Positions 52,527 to 61,911 are shown, counted from the first letter of the stretch. The stretch is 64,000 bases of DNA from Deltaproteobacteria bacterium (GCA_013151915.1 JAADHJ010000016.1:1-64000); one strand, 5' to 3'. Notes: a model not told the origin generated them from the letters alone. Made by a program: numbers and translations.

Positions 52527-54037
52527 ACATAGAAGGCCCTGCGACCCGCGATCCCGGGCCTGTTCTCGTCGTAGATGATGAGAAGTTCTTTCAGGAGGTT
52601 CTGACCAAGATACTTCGTGAAGAGGGATACGATGTTTCAGTGGCCGCCTCCGGCCGGGAAGCCATAAGCGCTTTTCAAAGTGGGCGCTTCAAGGTTGTTG
52701 TATTGGATCTGGTCCTCCCCGATCTCATGGGTACCGAGGTCATTGGCCGCATGAAGGAGATGGAGGACGACATAGCGGTGATCATGGTTACGGCCTATGC
52801 CTCACTGGAGAGCGCCATTGATGCCCTGAAAGCGGGGGCCTACGACTATATCCGCAAGCCCATCGTCCGTGAGGACCTGGTGAGATCCGTGGAGAGGGCC
52901 ATCGAGCGTCATCAGCTCAGCTCCCGGAACAAGGTCCTGGTAAAGGAGCTTCAATCCCACCTGGTTGAGGTCAAAACGTTAAGCAGGGAAAAGGATGAAG
53001 TGTTCCGGATTCTCGATGAGGGCCTCGTGGTTATTGAGGAGGACGGCAGGATCGTTGATCTGAACCCTGCCGCCCGGCAGTTTCTCGAATGGATCACCGG
53101 ACAACCGGCCGGTGAAACTTTATCCGGTTCGGGATTTCCTCTGTCGGACGGTTTTATGTCGTCCGTGAACAAGGCGGAGGGCAGACCCGTCAGGACCATG
53201 GTTTCCCTCACACAGGATTCCGGCGTAGGGCGTAAGGACATTGAGCTTGTGGGTCTTTCAATGGATCTTGATATCGCCGGCCGGAGATTTCTCCTGGCCA
53301 TGAGAGACATGACTGAAATTAAAGACATGGAAAGAAGAAGGGATGAATTCCTGGCAATCGTAACCCACGATCTCAGGACCCCTTTAACATCCCTGAAAGG
53401 TTTTGTGGAACTGCTCGTGAATGAGAATAAGGGGGCGGATCGGGTTGTAGGTGACTATCTTGATATCATCGACTCGGAGGCCGACAGGATGATCTCCCTG
53501 ATAAACGATCTCCTGGACCTGGACCGCCTGAATTCAGATAGGATCAGGATGGAACTTGAGCCCATATCAATGCCCAAACTGGTGGCTTATGGGCTGAAGA
53601 GTATGGAGGGCCTGAGTCGTCAAAGGGACGTGACCTTGAGGATGTCCATCAGGGGAGATGAAGAATCCCTCGTTTTTATGGGGGACAGGCGGAGGATTCT
53701 TCAGGTTCTCATAAATCTCCACTCCAATGCCATCCGGTTCTCCCCGAGGGGAGGTTCCGTGGACACGGTGGCCTATCTGGAGGACGGATATGTTTTTACG
53801 GAGATCCTTGACGAAGGGCCCGGTATTGCACCGGAGGAAAGGAAGAGTATCTTCGAAAAATATAAGCAGGTCGGACAGCCTTTTTACGAGCGAACCAAGG
53901 GAAGCGGGCTGGGCTTGACCATTGTCAAAAAGATTGTGAATATGCACGGAGGCAGCGTTAGGATGGACGGGAGGGACGATAAACAGGGTAGCCGTTTTAT
54001 CGTTAAACTACCGGCCGGAGTGAAGGGAGCCTATTGA
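52523..54037 (+). CDS. Hybrid histidine kinase (REC-PAS-HisKA-HATPase)
   Basis: 504 residues, soluble. Intact receiver at ~12-125 (VLVVDDEKFF, VVVLDLVLPDLMG, MVTAYAS, IRKPI). PAS-like region ~155-280 (FRILDEGLVVIEEDGRIVDL). Kinase core: H-box LAIVTHDLRTPLTSLKGFVE, N-box LHSNAIRFSPRGG and GSGLGLTIVKKIV. GTG start overlaps the lon stop. It is followed by a second receiver-kinase overlapping by one base. Receiver-first kinases of this kind may act in a relay. Confidence 0.92.
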   Translation: MNIEGPATRDPGPVLVVDDEKFFQEVLTKILREEGYDVSVAASGREAISAFQSGRFKVVVLDLVLPDLMGTEVIGRMKEMEDDIAVIMVTAYASLESAIDALKAGAYDYIRKPIVREDLVRSVERAIERHQLSSRNKVLVKELQSHLVEVKTLSREKDEVFRILDEGLVVIEEDGRIVDLNPAARQFLEWITGQPAGETLSGSGFPLSDGFMSSVNKAEGRPVRTMVSLTQDSGVGRKDIELVGLSMDLDIAGRRFLLAMRDMTEIKDMERRRDEFLAIVTHDLRTPLTSLKGFVELLVNENKGADRVVGDYLDIIDSEADRMISLINDLLDLDRLNSDRIRMELEPISMPKLVAYGLKSMEGLSRQRDVTLRMSIRGDEESLVFMGDRRRILQVLINLHSNAIRFSPRGGSVDTVAYLEDGYVFTEILDEGPGIAPEERKSIFEKYKQVGQPFYERTKGSGLGLTIVKKIVNMHGGSVRMDGRDDKQGSRFIVKLPAGVKGAY

Positions 54038-56100
54038 TGGGGCATCGAATACTCGTTGTGGATGACAGCCCTTTTATCCATGAATTGGTGAAAGATATCC
54101 TCCGCCGTGAGGGGTGTGAGGTTGAGAGGGCTATGAACGGGCATGAGGCCATGGTTTCCATCGGGCAGAATCCACCTGACCTGGTTCTTCTCGACATCAT
54201 CATGCCTGAGATGAGCGGCTATCAGGTATGCCGGCTTATCCGGAGTGATGACCGCCTGAAGGATCTGCCGGTGGTTATGATGACAGCGAAGGACACCCAG
54301 AAGGACCGGTTCTGGGGAATGGAGGTTGGGGCTGATGCCTACGTCACTAAACCCATTGAGGAGAAGAATCTTCTTAAAACCATTTCTTCCCTTCTGAAGG
54401 AGGCCAGAACCCCTGCGAAACCGGTTGGTCGTGATGAATTGACAAGCGAAACCCTCAAGGGACGCGCGGACGATATCCTCGAGAGAAAGCTGCTCGAATT
54501 AACCATCATCAACGAGGTCGGCAAGCTGTTTTCGCTCCTGGACAAGCCCAAAACCCTGTTGCAGAGCTGTCTCCAGCTTGTTTCAAAGGTCATTGATTAC
54601 GATCTTGGTGTTGTTTTTCTCGCATTCCCGGAAGCCGACTTCAAGACCGTTGCGATAAGGACGCGAAACGTCCCCCTGAAGGTATCCAAAAAAGAGCTTC
54701 TACGAAGAGGCGGCGAAAATTTAGGTCTGCATAGGGGATGTAACAGGTCGAAGATCGCCGCCCTGACTACGGAACTGATCGAGGATAGTGAAATTGAAGA
54801 AAAGACTTTCCGCAGGCCCTCCCTTTCCAGCCTGGAAGTTGTTCTGAGATCCTCCATGGATGTCCTGGGCAGCGTCATGCTCTTCAGCAACCGAAAGGAT
54901 TTTTTTATTGAGGATGACCGCAACCTGGTTGAGATGATTGGTGTTCAGCTGTCCATACTTCTGGACAACCTTTTTCTGCTGCAGGAACGTGACCGGCAGC
55001 TCGCTACCCTGGAGCTTGAGAAGAACCGCGTGGAGGCGATCCTCCAGAACATGGGGGAGGGTGTACTTGTGACGGACTGGTCATACAGGATCATTCACGC
55101 CAATCCACTGGCTCACCATCTGCTCGATATGGATGACGGTGAGTTGGTCGGCCATGTCCTGTTCGATCATGTCCCGAAGGACATCTTCAGCATTCTGGAA
55201 AAACAGCACATTGGGGAGAAGAACCCCACCTGGAATATCAAATTCAGCTCCATCAGGGGAGAACTGCCCCTTATGGCCAGTGTCGCTGTGGTCGATGAGG
55301 AAGAAGAACAGACCCTGGGACTTATCATTCTGCTGCGCGACATTACCGTGGAGAGGGAACTCGACCGCATGAAGAACAAGTTTCTTCAGAATGTCTCAAA
55401 CCACCTGAGAAATCCCCTGGCCGCACTGAAAGGGTTCACCGACCTGATGCGTGGGGAGATGTACGAACCGGCGACGTCCCGGCAGAAAGAATACATGGAT
55501 TCCATCGAATCCGAGACGGCCAAGCTCATCGAGATCGTCGAGGATCTCCTGAGTCTTTCGAGGATTGAACTGGCCGATTACAGGTTTCGCGCGGAGAAAT
55601 TCGCTGTTTCGGACGCCCTGCTCACCGCCATGGTAAGTACACAGGACATCGCCCGGGGCAGAGGGATAACCCTCAAGACCGAAGTATCCGAAGATCTGCC
55701 CAAGGTTTTTGCGGATCGTGACAGTGTGGTGGACATAACAACCCGCCTGGCGTCCAACGCAATAAAGTTCAGCCCCGACGATAGGGATGTCATCATTGGC
55801 GCCAGGCTGGGCGGGGATGACGGCAACGGGAAAATAGTGGAGGTCTTCGTGCGCGATGCTGGGCCCGGCGTCCCCCTGGACAAGCGGGATTCCATCTTTG
55901 AGAAATACCCTGCCGATCACCTTTTCACCGAAAGCCGCCGGGAAGGTGTTGGGCTTGGACTGCCCATATGCAGGCAGCTGGTCGAAATGAACGGTGGGAG
56001 GATTCATCTGGAATCGACCGGGGAATCCGGGAGCACCTTCATTTTCACCCTTCCACTTGCCGAGGAGAATGCGCCCCGCTTGGGGCGTCCAAATCAATGA
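54037..56100 (+). CDS. Hybrid histidine kinase (REC-GAF-PAS-kinase)
   Basis: About 687 residues, soluble. Receiver ~1-125 (ILVVDDSPFIH, LVLLDIIMPEMSG, MTAKD, VTKPI), GAF ~155-320, PAS ~335-440 (GVLVTDWSYRIIHANPLAHH), kinase ~455-680. The H-box is unusual, NVSNHLRNPLAALKGFTDL instead of SHELRTPL, though the His is kept. N-box LASNAIKFSPDD; G2 box REGVGLGLPICRQLV. The start ATG overlaps the previous TGA (TGATG). The C-terminal APRLGRPNQ and the stop are encoded by an HPE copy. Confidence 0.9.
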   Translation: MGHRILVVDDSPFIHELVKDILRREGCEVERAMNGHEAMVSIGQNPPDLVLLDIIMPEMSGYQVCRLIRSDDRLKDLPVVMMTAKDTQKDRFWGMEVGADAYVTKPIEEKNLLKTISSLLKEARTPAKPVGRDELTSETLKGRADDILERKLLELTIINEVGKLFSLLDKPKTLLQSCLQLVSKVIDYDLGVVFLAFPEADFKTVAIRTRNVPLKVSKKELLRRGGENLGLHRGCNRSKIAALTTELIEDSEIEEKTFRRPSLSSLEVVLRSSMDVLGSVMLFSNRKDFFIEDDRNLVEMIGVQLSILLDNLFLLQERDRQLATLELEKNRVEAILQNMGEGVLVTDWSYRIIHANPLAHHLLDMDDGELVGHVLFDHVPKDIFSILEKQHIGEKNPTWNIKFSSIRGELPLMASVAVVDEEEEQTLGLIILLRDITVERELDRMKNKFLQNVSNHLRNPLAALKGFTDLMRGEMYEPATSRQKEYMDSIESETAKLIEIVEDLLSLSRIELADYRFRAEKFAVSDALLTAMVSTQDIARGRGITLKTEVSEDLPKVFADRDSVVDITTRLASNAIKFSPDDRDVIIGARLGGDDGNGKIVEVFVRDAGPGVPLDKRDSIFEKYPADHLFTESRREGVGLGLPICRQLVEMNGGRIHLESTGESGSTFIFTLPLAEENAPRLGRPNQ

Positions 56101-56202
56101 CTCGCAACCTAATGTCATTGATTTGCGAGGAAAACGAAAACGACGTTTTTCGCTTTCCGTTGAGCAAAAAGCCACGAATGGACTTTTTGCGACCATATCA
56201 AG
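56070..56202 (+). repeat. HPE copy, lacking hairpin a
   Basis: Hairpin b GCGCCCCGCTTGGGGCG, hairpin c CAAATCAATGAC/GTCATTGATTTG (12 bp, perfect), hairpin d and hairpin e. It begins inside the 3' end of the upstream kinase gene and ends 10 bases before the next ATG. Confidence 0.85.
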
Positions 56203-56211
56203 GATGAATCC

Positions 56212-57792
56212 ATGAACAAGGGATATCTGAACCTTCGCAAGGAGGATGTCCGGGAATTTTTGCGGCCTTTGGCCAGGATAACAGGGCTTCGTTTTTCCCT
56301 GTGGCCGCCGGGCGAGAGCAGCCAATCGTTGATTACCGGGGAGAATAACTTCTGTATGCTGCTTCAGACCACCAAAATGGGGAACGAGCGCTGCAGGAAT
56401 TCGTTTCTTTCCATACTGAGTAAAACCCGCGACACAGATGAACCCGTGTTTGATCTATGCCATGCATTAATGGGACGGGTAACCGTTCCACTGGAGATCA
56501 ACGGCACCGATCTTGGAACTGTAATAATATGTCAGGACCTGGTCGGGGAGATATCGGAGGAGCACAAGGACCACCTTCGAGACCTGGCCGCGGAAGTGGA
56601 ATTGGAGGATCCGGTTGCCCTCATTCGGGCAGCCGAAGAAAATCCCATATATTCCAGATCCAGGCTGGAAATTCTCGGTAAATTCGTGCGGGATCAGATC
56701 CTGGAAAAGACCGCTTCCCTCGAGGCGATTCAGGACACGACGGAGTTCCTCCTGGAGAAGTACGAGGAACTCATGTTTCTGTACTCCATCACGGACAGTA
56801 TTTCGCCCGACAGGGAGTACGGAAAAGCTCTGGCGACCATCCTGGACCGTGGGATTCAGAAACTTTCCGCGCAATCCGGATTTCTGATTCTGTCGGGAGA
56901 GGAAAACTCCCAGGCGCTGGTGACCGTAGAGGTCTGCGGCAATACACCTTGGGGCAAAGGCCCCGGTGAGGTCCCCCCTCCGCTGGCCCGGCTCATGCGA
57001 TCCTGCGGCGGCCCGGCTGTGATCGTCAGACCTTCTGATGGGGACGAGGCATGGAGCCCCGAACTGTCAGCCCTTCTGGTTTGTCCTTTCCGCATAAAAA
57101 GTTTCCGAAACGGCTACCTCGTCTTTGGTTGGGAAAAGGTAGAAGATATTGACGATAACGAGCTTAAGTTCGCCATGGCTCTGGCAAACCAATCGGCATC
57201 CCTCCTCCACGGGGTCCAGCTTTACAGGGAGCTTGCGGACCTGCTCTTCTCAACTCTTGAGGCCCTCAGTTCCGCCATCGATGTCAGGGATTCCTACACC
57301 CACGGCCACTCCCGGAGGGTGGCGGATTACGCCGTTAAGACAGCCCGGGAGTTGGGATATTCCTCCAAGTTTCTCACCATGCTCAAGATAGCCGGTATGC
57401 TTCACGATTTCGGCAAAATTGGAATACCGGAACAGATTCTGACCAAGGAAGGGAATCTGAATGATGATGAACTCCAGGCCATGAAGGAACATCCTGTAAT
57501 AGGTGCGCGAATTCTGGGAAAATTCAAATCGTTTGCGGATATCGCACCGGGGATCCGCCATCATCACGAGAGATTCGACGGCAGTGGATATCCCAACGGG
57601 TTGGCAGGGGAGACGATTCCCCTGGTGGGCAGGTTTATCTCCATAGCCGACGCCTACGATGCCATGACCACGACCAGACCTTATAGACGACAGATGCTGG
57701 CCCATGAGGCCAAGGAGGAACTGCGGAATTGCTCCGGTATACAGTTCGATCCGGTGCTGGTGCAGGCCTTTATTCGTGGAATTGAGAAATGA
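56212..57792 (+). CDS. PocR-GAF-HD-GYP protein (cyclic-di-GMP phosphodiesterase)
   Basis: 526 residues, soluble. N-terminal PocR sensory domain (~12-160) with its cysteine pattern (NNFCMLLQTTKMGNERCRNS, FDLCHALMGRVTVPL), then GAF (~195-335), then HD-GYP (~345-520): AGMLHDFGKIGIPEQILTK, HHHERFDGSGYPNGLAGE, FISIADAYDAMTT. HD-GYP domains hydrolyse cyclic-di-GMP, and all metal-binding motifs are present. PocR domains are thought to sense small hydrocarbon-derived ligands. Eight bases before the next regulator gene. Confidence 0.93.
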   Translation: MNKGYLNLRKEDVREFLRPLARITGLRFSLWPPGESSQSLITGENNFCMLLQTTKMGNERCRNSFLSILSKTRDTDEPVFDLCHALMGRVTVPLEINGTDLGTVIICQDLVGEISEEHKDHLRDLAAEVELEDPVALIRAAEENPIYSRSRLEILGKFVRDQILEKTASLEAIQDTTEFLLEKYEELMFLYSITDSISPDREYGKALATILDRGIQKLSAQSGFLILSGEENSQALVTVEVCGNTPWGKGPGEVPPPLARLMRSCGGPAVIVRPSDGDEAWSPELSALLVCPFRIKSFRNGYLVFGWEKVEDIDDNELKFAMALANQSASLLHGVQLYRELADLLFSTLEALSSAIDVRDSYTHGHSRRVADYAVKTARELGYSSKFLTMLKIAGMLHDFGKIGIPEQILTKEGNLNDDELQAMKEHPVIGARILGKFKSFADIAPGIRHHHERFDGSGYPNGLAGETIPLVGRFISIADAYDAMTTTRPYRRQMLAHEAKEELRNCSGIQFDPVLVQAFIRGIEK

Positions 57793-57799
57793 GAAACTG

Positions 57800-58780
57800 A
57801 TGGCTCCTGACATGGTAAAGATTCTGATAGTGGATGACGACGACAACATTCGCCATCTCCTCCGACTGGCTTTTGAGGACGAGTTCGAGGTCCGGGAGGC
57901 CCGGGATGGACAGGAAGCGTACGAAATTGCCGGGCAATGGAATCCGGATATGGTCGTCTCCGATATAATGATGCCGAAGCTTGACGGGTATTCTCTCTAT
58001 CGAAAACTAAAGAACATGCCCGCAACATCTTCGATCCCGTTTATCTTCCTCTCAGCCAAGAAAGACGTGGACGAAAAGGTTGTCGGACTCGAGATGGGCG
58101 CAGACGACTACATAACCAAGCCTTTTTCCATAAAGGAACTTAAGGCCAAGGTTCGTTCGATCATAAAGAAGATGGGCGATCTGAATGTCCGGGGGAGTCT
58201 TGAGGGCCTGCTTAACGAGATCGACCTGGTGGAGATCATCCAACTGATTGATATGGGCCGGAAGACCGGGATGCTCATTCTGGACAATCTGGAAAATACC
58301 GGGAAAATATATTTTGAAAGGGGGGAGGCTCTTTTTGCTCAGACGGGTCACTGGACCGGGCCGGATGCCCTTTTTACCCTGCTGTCGTGGAAGGAAGGAA
58401 AGTTCCGTCTGGATCCTGCCCCCGTCAGGGTCCAGACGAACATGGATCGGAGTCGGGGCCAGGAAATGCTGATGGAAGGTGTCAGGCTCATGGATGAAAT
58501 GGAGGAAGCCATAAGGCAACTGCCCCCGGCAGGGACTGTCCTCATCCCGGTGGTCGAGGGCAAATCCCCATCGGATGAGATGCGAAAGGTCTGCAATTTA
58601 TTTATTGGCGGAGCCACGGTAGCGAGCGTTCGCGGGAAAGCCCCTTTTCCATGTTACCGTTTTTATCCTCTTGTGGCGAAAACTGTTGCCGCCGGTTGTC
58701 TGAAGGTAAAGGCACCCACCGCCCGGGAAACCGAAATCGATCTTCTTAAGCGTGTCAAAGCCGCTGTCCGGGATCTTTAA
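57800..58780 (+). CDS. Response regulator with PATAN (DUF4388) domain
   Basis: 326 residues. Intact receiver ~1-122 (ILIVDDDDN, VVSDIMMPKLDG, FLSAKKD, ITKPF) then a PATAN domain ~128-225 (GSLEGLLNEIDLVEIIQLID, GKIYFERGEALFAQTG). The last ~100 residues are not recognised. PATAN domains mediate protein interactions in motility and small-GTPase circuits, which fits the next gene. The ATG at 57800 is chosen; the open frame upstream overlaps the HD-GYP gene. Confidence 0.9.
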   Translation: MAPDMVKILIVDDDDNIRHLLRLAFEDEFEVREARDGQEAYEIAGQWNPDMVVSDIMMPKLDGYSLYRKLKNMPATSSIPFIFLSAKKDVDEKVVGLEMGADDYITKPFSIKELKAKVRSIIKKMGDLNVRGSLEGLLNEIDLVEIIQLIDMGRKTGMLILDNLENTGKIYFERGEALFAQTGHWTGPDALFTLLSWKEGKFRLDPAPVRVQTNMDRSRGQEMLMEGVRLMDEMEEAIRQLPPAGTVLIPVVEGKSPSDEMRKVCNLFIGGATVASVRGKAPFPCYRFYPLVAKTVAAGCLKVKAPTARETEIDLLKRVKAAVRDL

Positions 58781-58793
58781 TGGAGGTGACACG

Positions 58794-59219
58794 GTGTTGA
58801 TCCGGTATCTGGTGCTTTCCCCCTCAGGCGAAAAAAGGGGGGTTTTCCTGGAGGAACTGTTCGGATCTTACGAACTGTCGCCAAATGGAAAGGGGGAAAA
58901 GGCCCAACTCCCTCTCGGGACCGGGGAAAGTCTGGAGATCATCGGGGCCGGCGAACCCTCGCGCCTCTGTTCAACGGCTCAGACCCTTGTTACGAAAAAT
59001 ATCCGCATTAACGGTATTCTGTTCCTCCTCCCTTCAGGTGATGAAGGGTCCTGGAATGAATCCCAACGTCTTTCGGAATGGCTCCTGGAGATCGGGAAAA
59101 ATATTCCCGTTAAGACCTGGGTCATAGGGGATCGGAAGGAGATGGACAAGGCCACATCCAAGAGGATTCTCCTGGCTCTGCTTGAGGAGCACGAGAGGCT
59201 CCTGGCCGCCACAACCTGA
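58794..59219 (+). CDS. Degenerate small-GTPase-like protein
   Basis: 141 residues from a GTG with GGAGGTG 6 bases upstream. Not firmly recognised. The layout recalls a Ras/MglA-type fold: a first strand and loop YLVLSPSGEKRGVFLEELF in place of the P-loop, a central LEIIGAGEPSRL in place of switch II, INGILFLLPSGDEGSWNESQ as the strand and helix that follow, and KTWVIGDRKEMDKATSK near the NKxD position. The GxxxxGK[ST] P-loop and a clean NKxD are both missing, so GTP binding is doubtful. Its place between a PATAN regulator and a GAF kinase supports a signalling role. Confidence 0.5.
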   Translation: MLIRYLVLSPSGEKRGVFLEELFGSYELSPNGKGEKAQLPLGTGESLEIIGAGEPSRLCSTAQTLVTKNIRINGILFLLPSGDEGSWNESQRLSEWLLEIGKNIPVKTWVIGDRKEMDKATSKRILLALLEEHERLLAATT

Positions 59220-59221
59220 TC

Positions 59222-60523
59222 ATGACTCACAACGCCATGGAAAGAGAAGCGGCCCGGTATCGGGAAATCAGTGATCGATATACTGAACTTTCCACCGTGG
59301 TACGGCTTGGCCTTGAGTTGGGGGTGGAACTCAACGTTGAACATGTACTGGAGAAAATCGTACAGCAGATTCACGAAGAACTGGGTTTCGGGATCGTCTC
59401 CATAATGCTGTTGTCCGATGGGGGGGACTATTTGTCCATTAGTGCATCCCGGGGTCTGGGTGATGATATTGTAGCGTCATCGAGGCCCGCGGTCGGGGAA
59501 GGCATCGCGGGCTGGGTGGCAAAGGAAGGAGAACCTCTCCTTGTAAATAATATCGAAACGCATCCTCGATTCGGAAAACTTCGAAGCCATGGTCGTTACA
59601 GTTCCAAATCCCTCATCTGTGTTCCCCTAAAGGTGGGGAAAAGGATTATAGGCGTACTAAACGGAAATAACAGGAAGGGCTCGGATATCCTGACGGAGCA
59701 CGACCTCAGGCTTCTGAGCATCTATGCTTCCCAGGCGTCCGTGACTATAGAAAGGGCGCGGTTATACCGCAGTCTTGAACTTCAGGCAGACGAGCTGAGC
59801 GCTGCCTATAACCAACTGAAGGTACTTGATAGGATCAAAGCGGATTTCATAACCAACGTTTCCCATGAATTCCGAACTCCGGTCACGGTTATTCTGGGTT
59901 ACCTGGAGCTCCTTAAAGGAAGCGTCGAGACGCCGGAACAGGTCGAGAAGGTTAACATCGCCATGGATGCTTCATACAGATTGGCGAAGCTGGTTGACGA
60001 CAGCACCGATATTCTCAGGCTGGATTCGGGTTCCATGCCCTTCTTTTTCCACGACGAGAACATGGGGGAATTTCTCAGGGAGGCTCTTTACAAGCATGCC
60101 GACAGGACAGCCGAAAAAGGGGTTAAGCTTGAGATGGACCTTGAGAAAACCCTGCCTCCGGTTTCCATCGACGTTGGCAAGATGGGGGATGTTGTCGAAA
60201 AACTTATCGATAATTCCATAAAGTTCACATCCGCCGGTGGTTATGTGCGGGTTTCCTGTTCCGCAGCCAAAAAAGGCTGGGTTACGGTGGCCTTTGAGGA
60301 TTCGGGATCAGGTGTCCCCGCAGGTGAGCAGGAGCGGGTCTTCGAATACTTTGAGCAGGGCGGGGATATAATGACATCAAAACCCCCGGGGACAGGGCTG
60401 GGCCTTCCCATTGCCAAGGCCATTATTGTCCGTCATGGTGGGCATCTCTGGTTTGATAGGGACCATCCGAAAGGATGTCGAATCCTTTTTGATATTCCAG
60501 CGAAGGATTTCCATGCGGGATAA
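59222..60523 (+). CDS. GAF-domain sensor histidine kinase
   Basis: 433 residues, soluble. GAF ~45-190 (GIVSIMLLSDGGDYLSISAS, GEGIAGWVAKEGEPLLVNNI, ICVPLKVGKRIIGVLN). Short coiled coil, then HisKA with NVSHEFRTPVTVILGYLELL, N-box LIDNSIKFTSAGG, DSGSGVPAGEQERVFE and GTGLGLPIAKAII. It starts 2 bp after the previous stop and overlaps the next gene by 11 bp. No receiver of its own, so the PATAN regulator upstream is a natural partner (inference). Confidence 0.93.
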   Translation: MTHNAMEREAARYREISDRYTELSTVVRLGLELGVELNVEHVLEKIVQQIHEELGFGIVSIMLLSDGGDYLSISASRGLGDDIVASSRPAVGEGIAGWVAKEGEPLLVNNIETHPRFGKLRSHGRYSSKSLICVPLKVGKRIIGVLNGNNRKGSDILTEHDLRLLSIYASQASVTIERARLYRSLELQADELSAAYNQLKVLDRIKADFITNVSHEFRTPVTVILGYLELLKGSVETPEQVEKVNIAMDASYRLAKLVDDSTDILRLDSGSMPFFFHDENMGEFLREALYKHADRTAEKGVKLEMDLEKTLPPVSIDVGKMGDVVEKLIDNSIKFTSAGGYVRVSCSAAKKGWVTVAFEDSGSGVPAGEQERVFEYFEQGGDIMTSKPPGTGLGLPIAKAIIVRHGGHLWFDRDHPKGCRILFDIPAKDFHAG

Positions 60524-61847
60524 TCCCTATATTACCATTCTACTGGGGTTCGCGGTGGTGATCATCCTGGGGACCGTTGTCCTTTCCCTCCCCGCGAGCA
60601 CGGTTGACGGGAGAGGTCTTCCCCTGGATGACGCTTTCTTTATAGCGACATCCGCGACCTGTGTTACGGGTCTCTCTACGGTGGTAATCGGGAAAATTCT
60701 GACGCCCATGGGGCAGGGTGTTCTCCTGGCCATGATACAGGTGGGCGGGCTTGGACTGATGACCCTCTCCACCTTTTTCGGCCTGCTCCTGGGGATCCAT
60801 CCGCGTATTCAGAACAGGATTGTCATTAAAGAGGCCCTCAATCAGGTCGAAGAGTTTCACATCAAGCATCTTATTTGGAGGATTATCCTTTACACTCTTG
60901 GGATGGAAACCGCGGGAGCGATAATCTTCGCGGCCAGAACCGGACTGGGGGATGATCCGATGAGGGGAATTTTCTCCGCGGTTTTTCATTCCGTGTCGGC
61001 CTTCTGCAACGCAGGATTTACTCTCTATTCCGACAGTCTGTCCGCGTTCCGATTTGACCCGGTGATCAATGTCACCGTTATGGTCCTCGTTGTTGGAGGG
61101 GGCATAGGTTTCTGGGTGATCTACGGTTTCTATGAGAGTTTCAAGTCACGGATCAGGGGAGATGTAATCCATCCCTCAAGCCTTCAGACCCAGGTTGTTG
61201 TCAGGATGACCGCTGCCCTTATCCTGATTGGAACGATCCTTTTTATGGTTCTCGAAGGGAGTCGGTCCGGAGCCAGCGGCCTCGATCTGTTCTGGATCTC
61301 GGCATTTCAGTCCGTTACGACAAGAACAGCCGGCTTCAACACTGTCGACATCGCGTCGCTTTCCTTTCCAACCCTCATCTGGATCATGGCCTGGATGTTT
61401 ATCGGCGCGTCTCCAGGGTCCACCGGAGGCGGTGTAAAAACCACGACCTTCGCGGTTATGCTGGCTTCCATGAGGGCTGTTCTGACCGGTAGAGAAAAGG
61501 TCGAACTCAGGAAACGAACTCTGCCGGAGACGGTAGTCCGCAGGGCCCACGCTGTGTTTCTGGCCTCCATTGGATGGGTGTTTGTCGCTGTTTTCGCTCT
61601 CTCCATGATCGGTGTTGCCGGGGGGGCATCCACCTTCCTCCCTATTCTGTTCGAGACGATATCCGCCTTCGGGACTGTGGGATTGAGTATGGGGCTGACG
61701 ACATCCCTCACCGTGGCGGGGAAGGTTATCCTCTCGCTTACGATGTTTGCAGGGCGGGTAGGTCCCCTCAGCCTGATCCTGGCCCTTGCCCAGAAACCCG
61801 ACAGGGCGCAGATCGTGTATCCTGAGCAGCAGCTGCCCATCGGGTAA
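60513..61847 (+). CDS. TrkH/KtrB-type potassium channel subunit
   Basis: About 444-residue inner-membrane protein with multiple hydrophobic helices. The four pore loops of the superfamily are visible: TSATCVTGLSTV, HSVSAFCNAGFTLY, FQSVTTRTAGFNTV and ETISAFGTVGLSMG, each carrying the filter glycine. The length and the gating-loop stretch GASPGSTGGGVKTTTFAV favour KtrB. Moves K+ (perhaps with Na+). The ATG at 60513 has GAAGGA upstream and overlaps the kinase gene by 11 bp. No KtrA/TrkA regulatory subunit is present in the window. Confidence 0.9.
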   Translation: MRDNPYITILLGFAVVIILGTVVLSLPASTVDGRGLPLDDAFFIATSATCVTGLSTVVIGKILTPMGQGVLLAMIQVGGLGLMTLSTFFGLLLGIHPRIQNRIVIKEALNQVEEFHIKHLIWRIILYTLGMETAGAIIFAARTGLGDDPMRGIFSAVFHSVSAFCNAGFTLYSDSLSAFRFDPVINVTVMVLVVGGGIGFWVIYGFYESFKSRIRGDVIHPSSLQTQVVVRMTAALILIGTILFMVLEGSRSGASGLDLFWISAFQSVTTRTAGFNTVDIASLSFPTLIWIMAWMFIGASPGSTGGGVKTTTFAVMLASMRAVLTGREKVELRKRTLPETVVRRAHAVFLASIGWVFVAVFALSMIGVAGGASTFLPILFETISAFGTVGLSMGLTTSLTVAGKVILSLTMFAGRVGPLSLILALAQKPDRAQIVYPEQQLPIG

Positions 61848-61870
61848 AGGGGGAGAGCCATCCCCCGCCT

Positions 61871-61911
61871 CGCAAAATGGCTCGAAGAGACTTTTTACGA
61901 GGTCGTCAAAG
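61871..61911 (+). repeat. HPE-related patch
   Basis: GCAAAATGGCTCGAAGAGAC followed by TTTTTACGAGGTCGTCAAAG, the reverse complement of the patch upstream of clpB (34481-34521). The rest of the gap to cheR shows no clear promoter. Confidence 0.5.
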
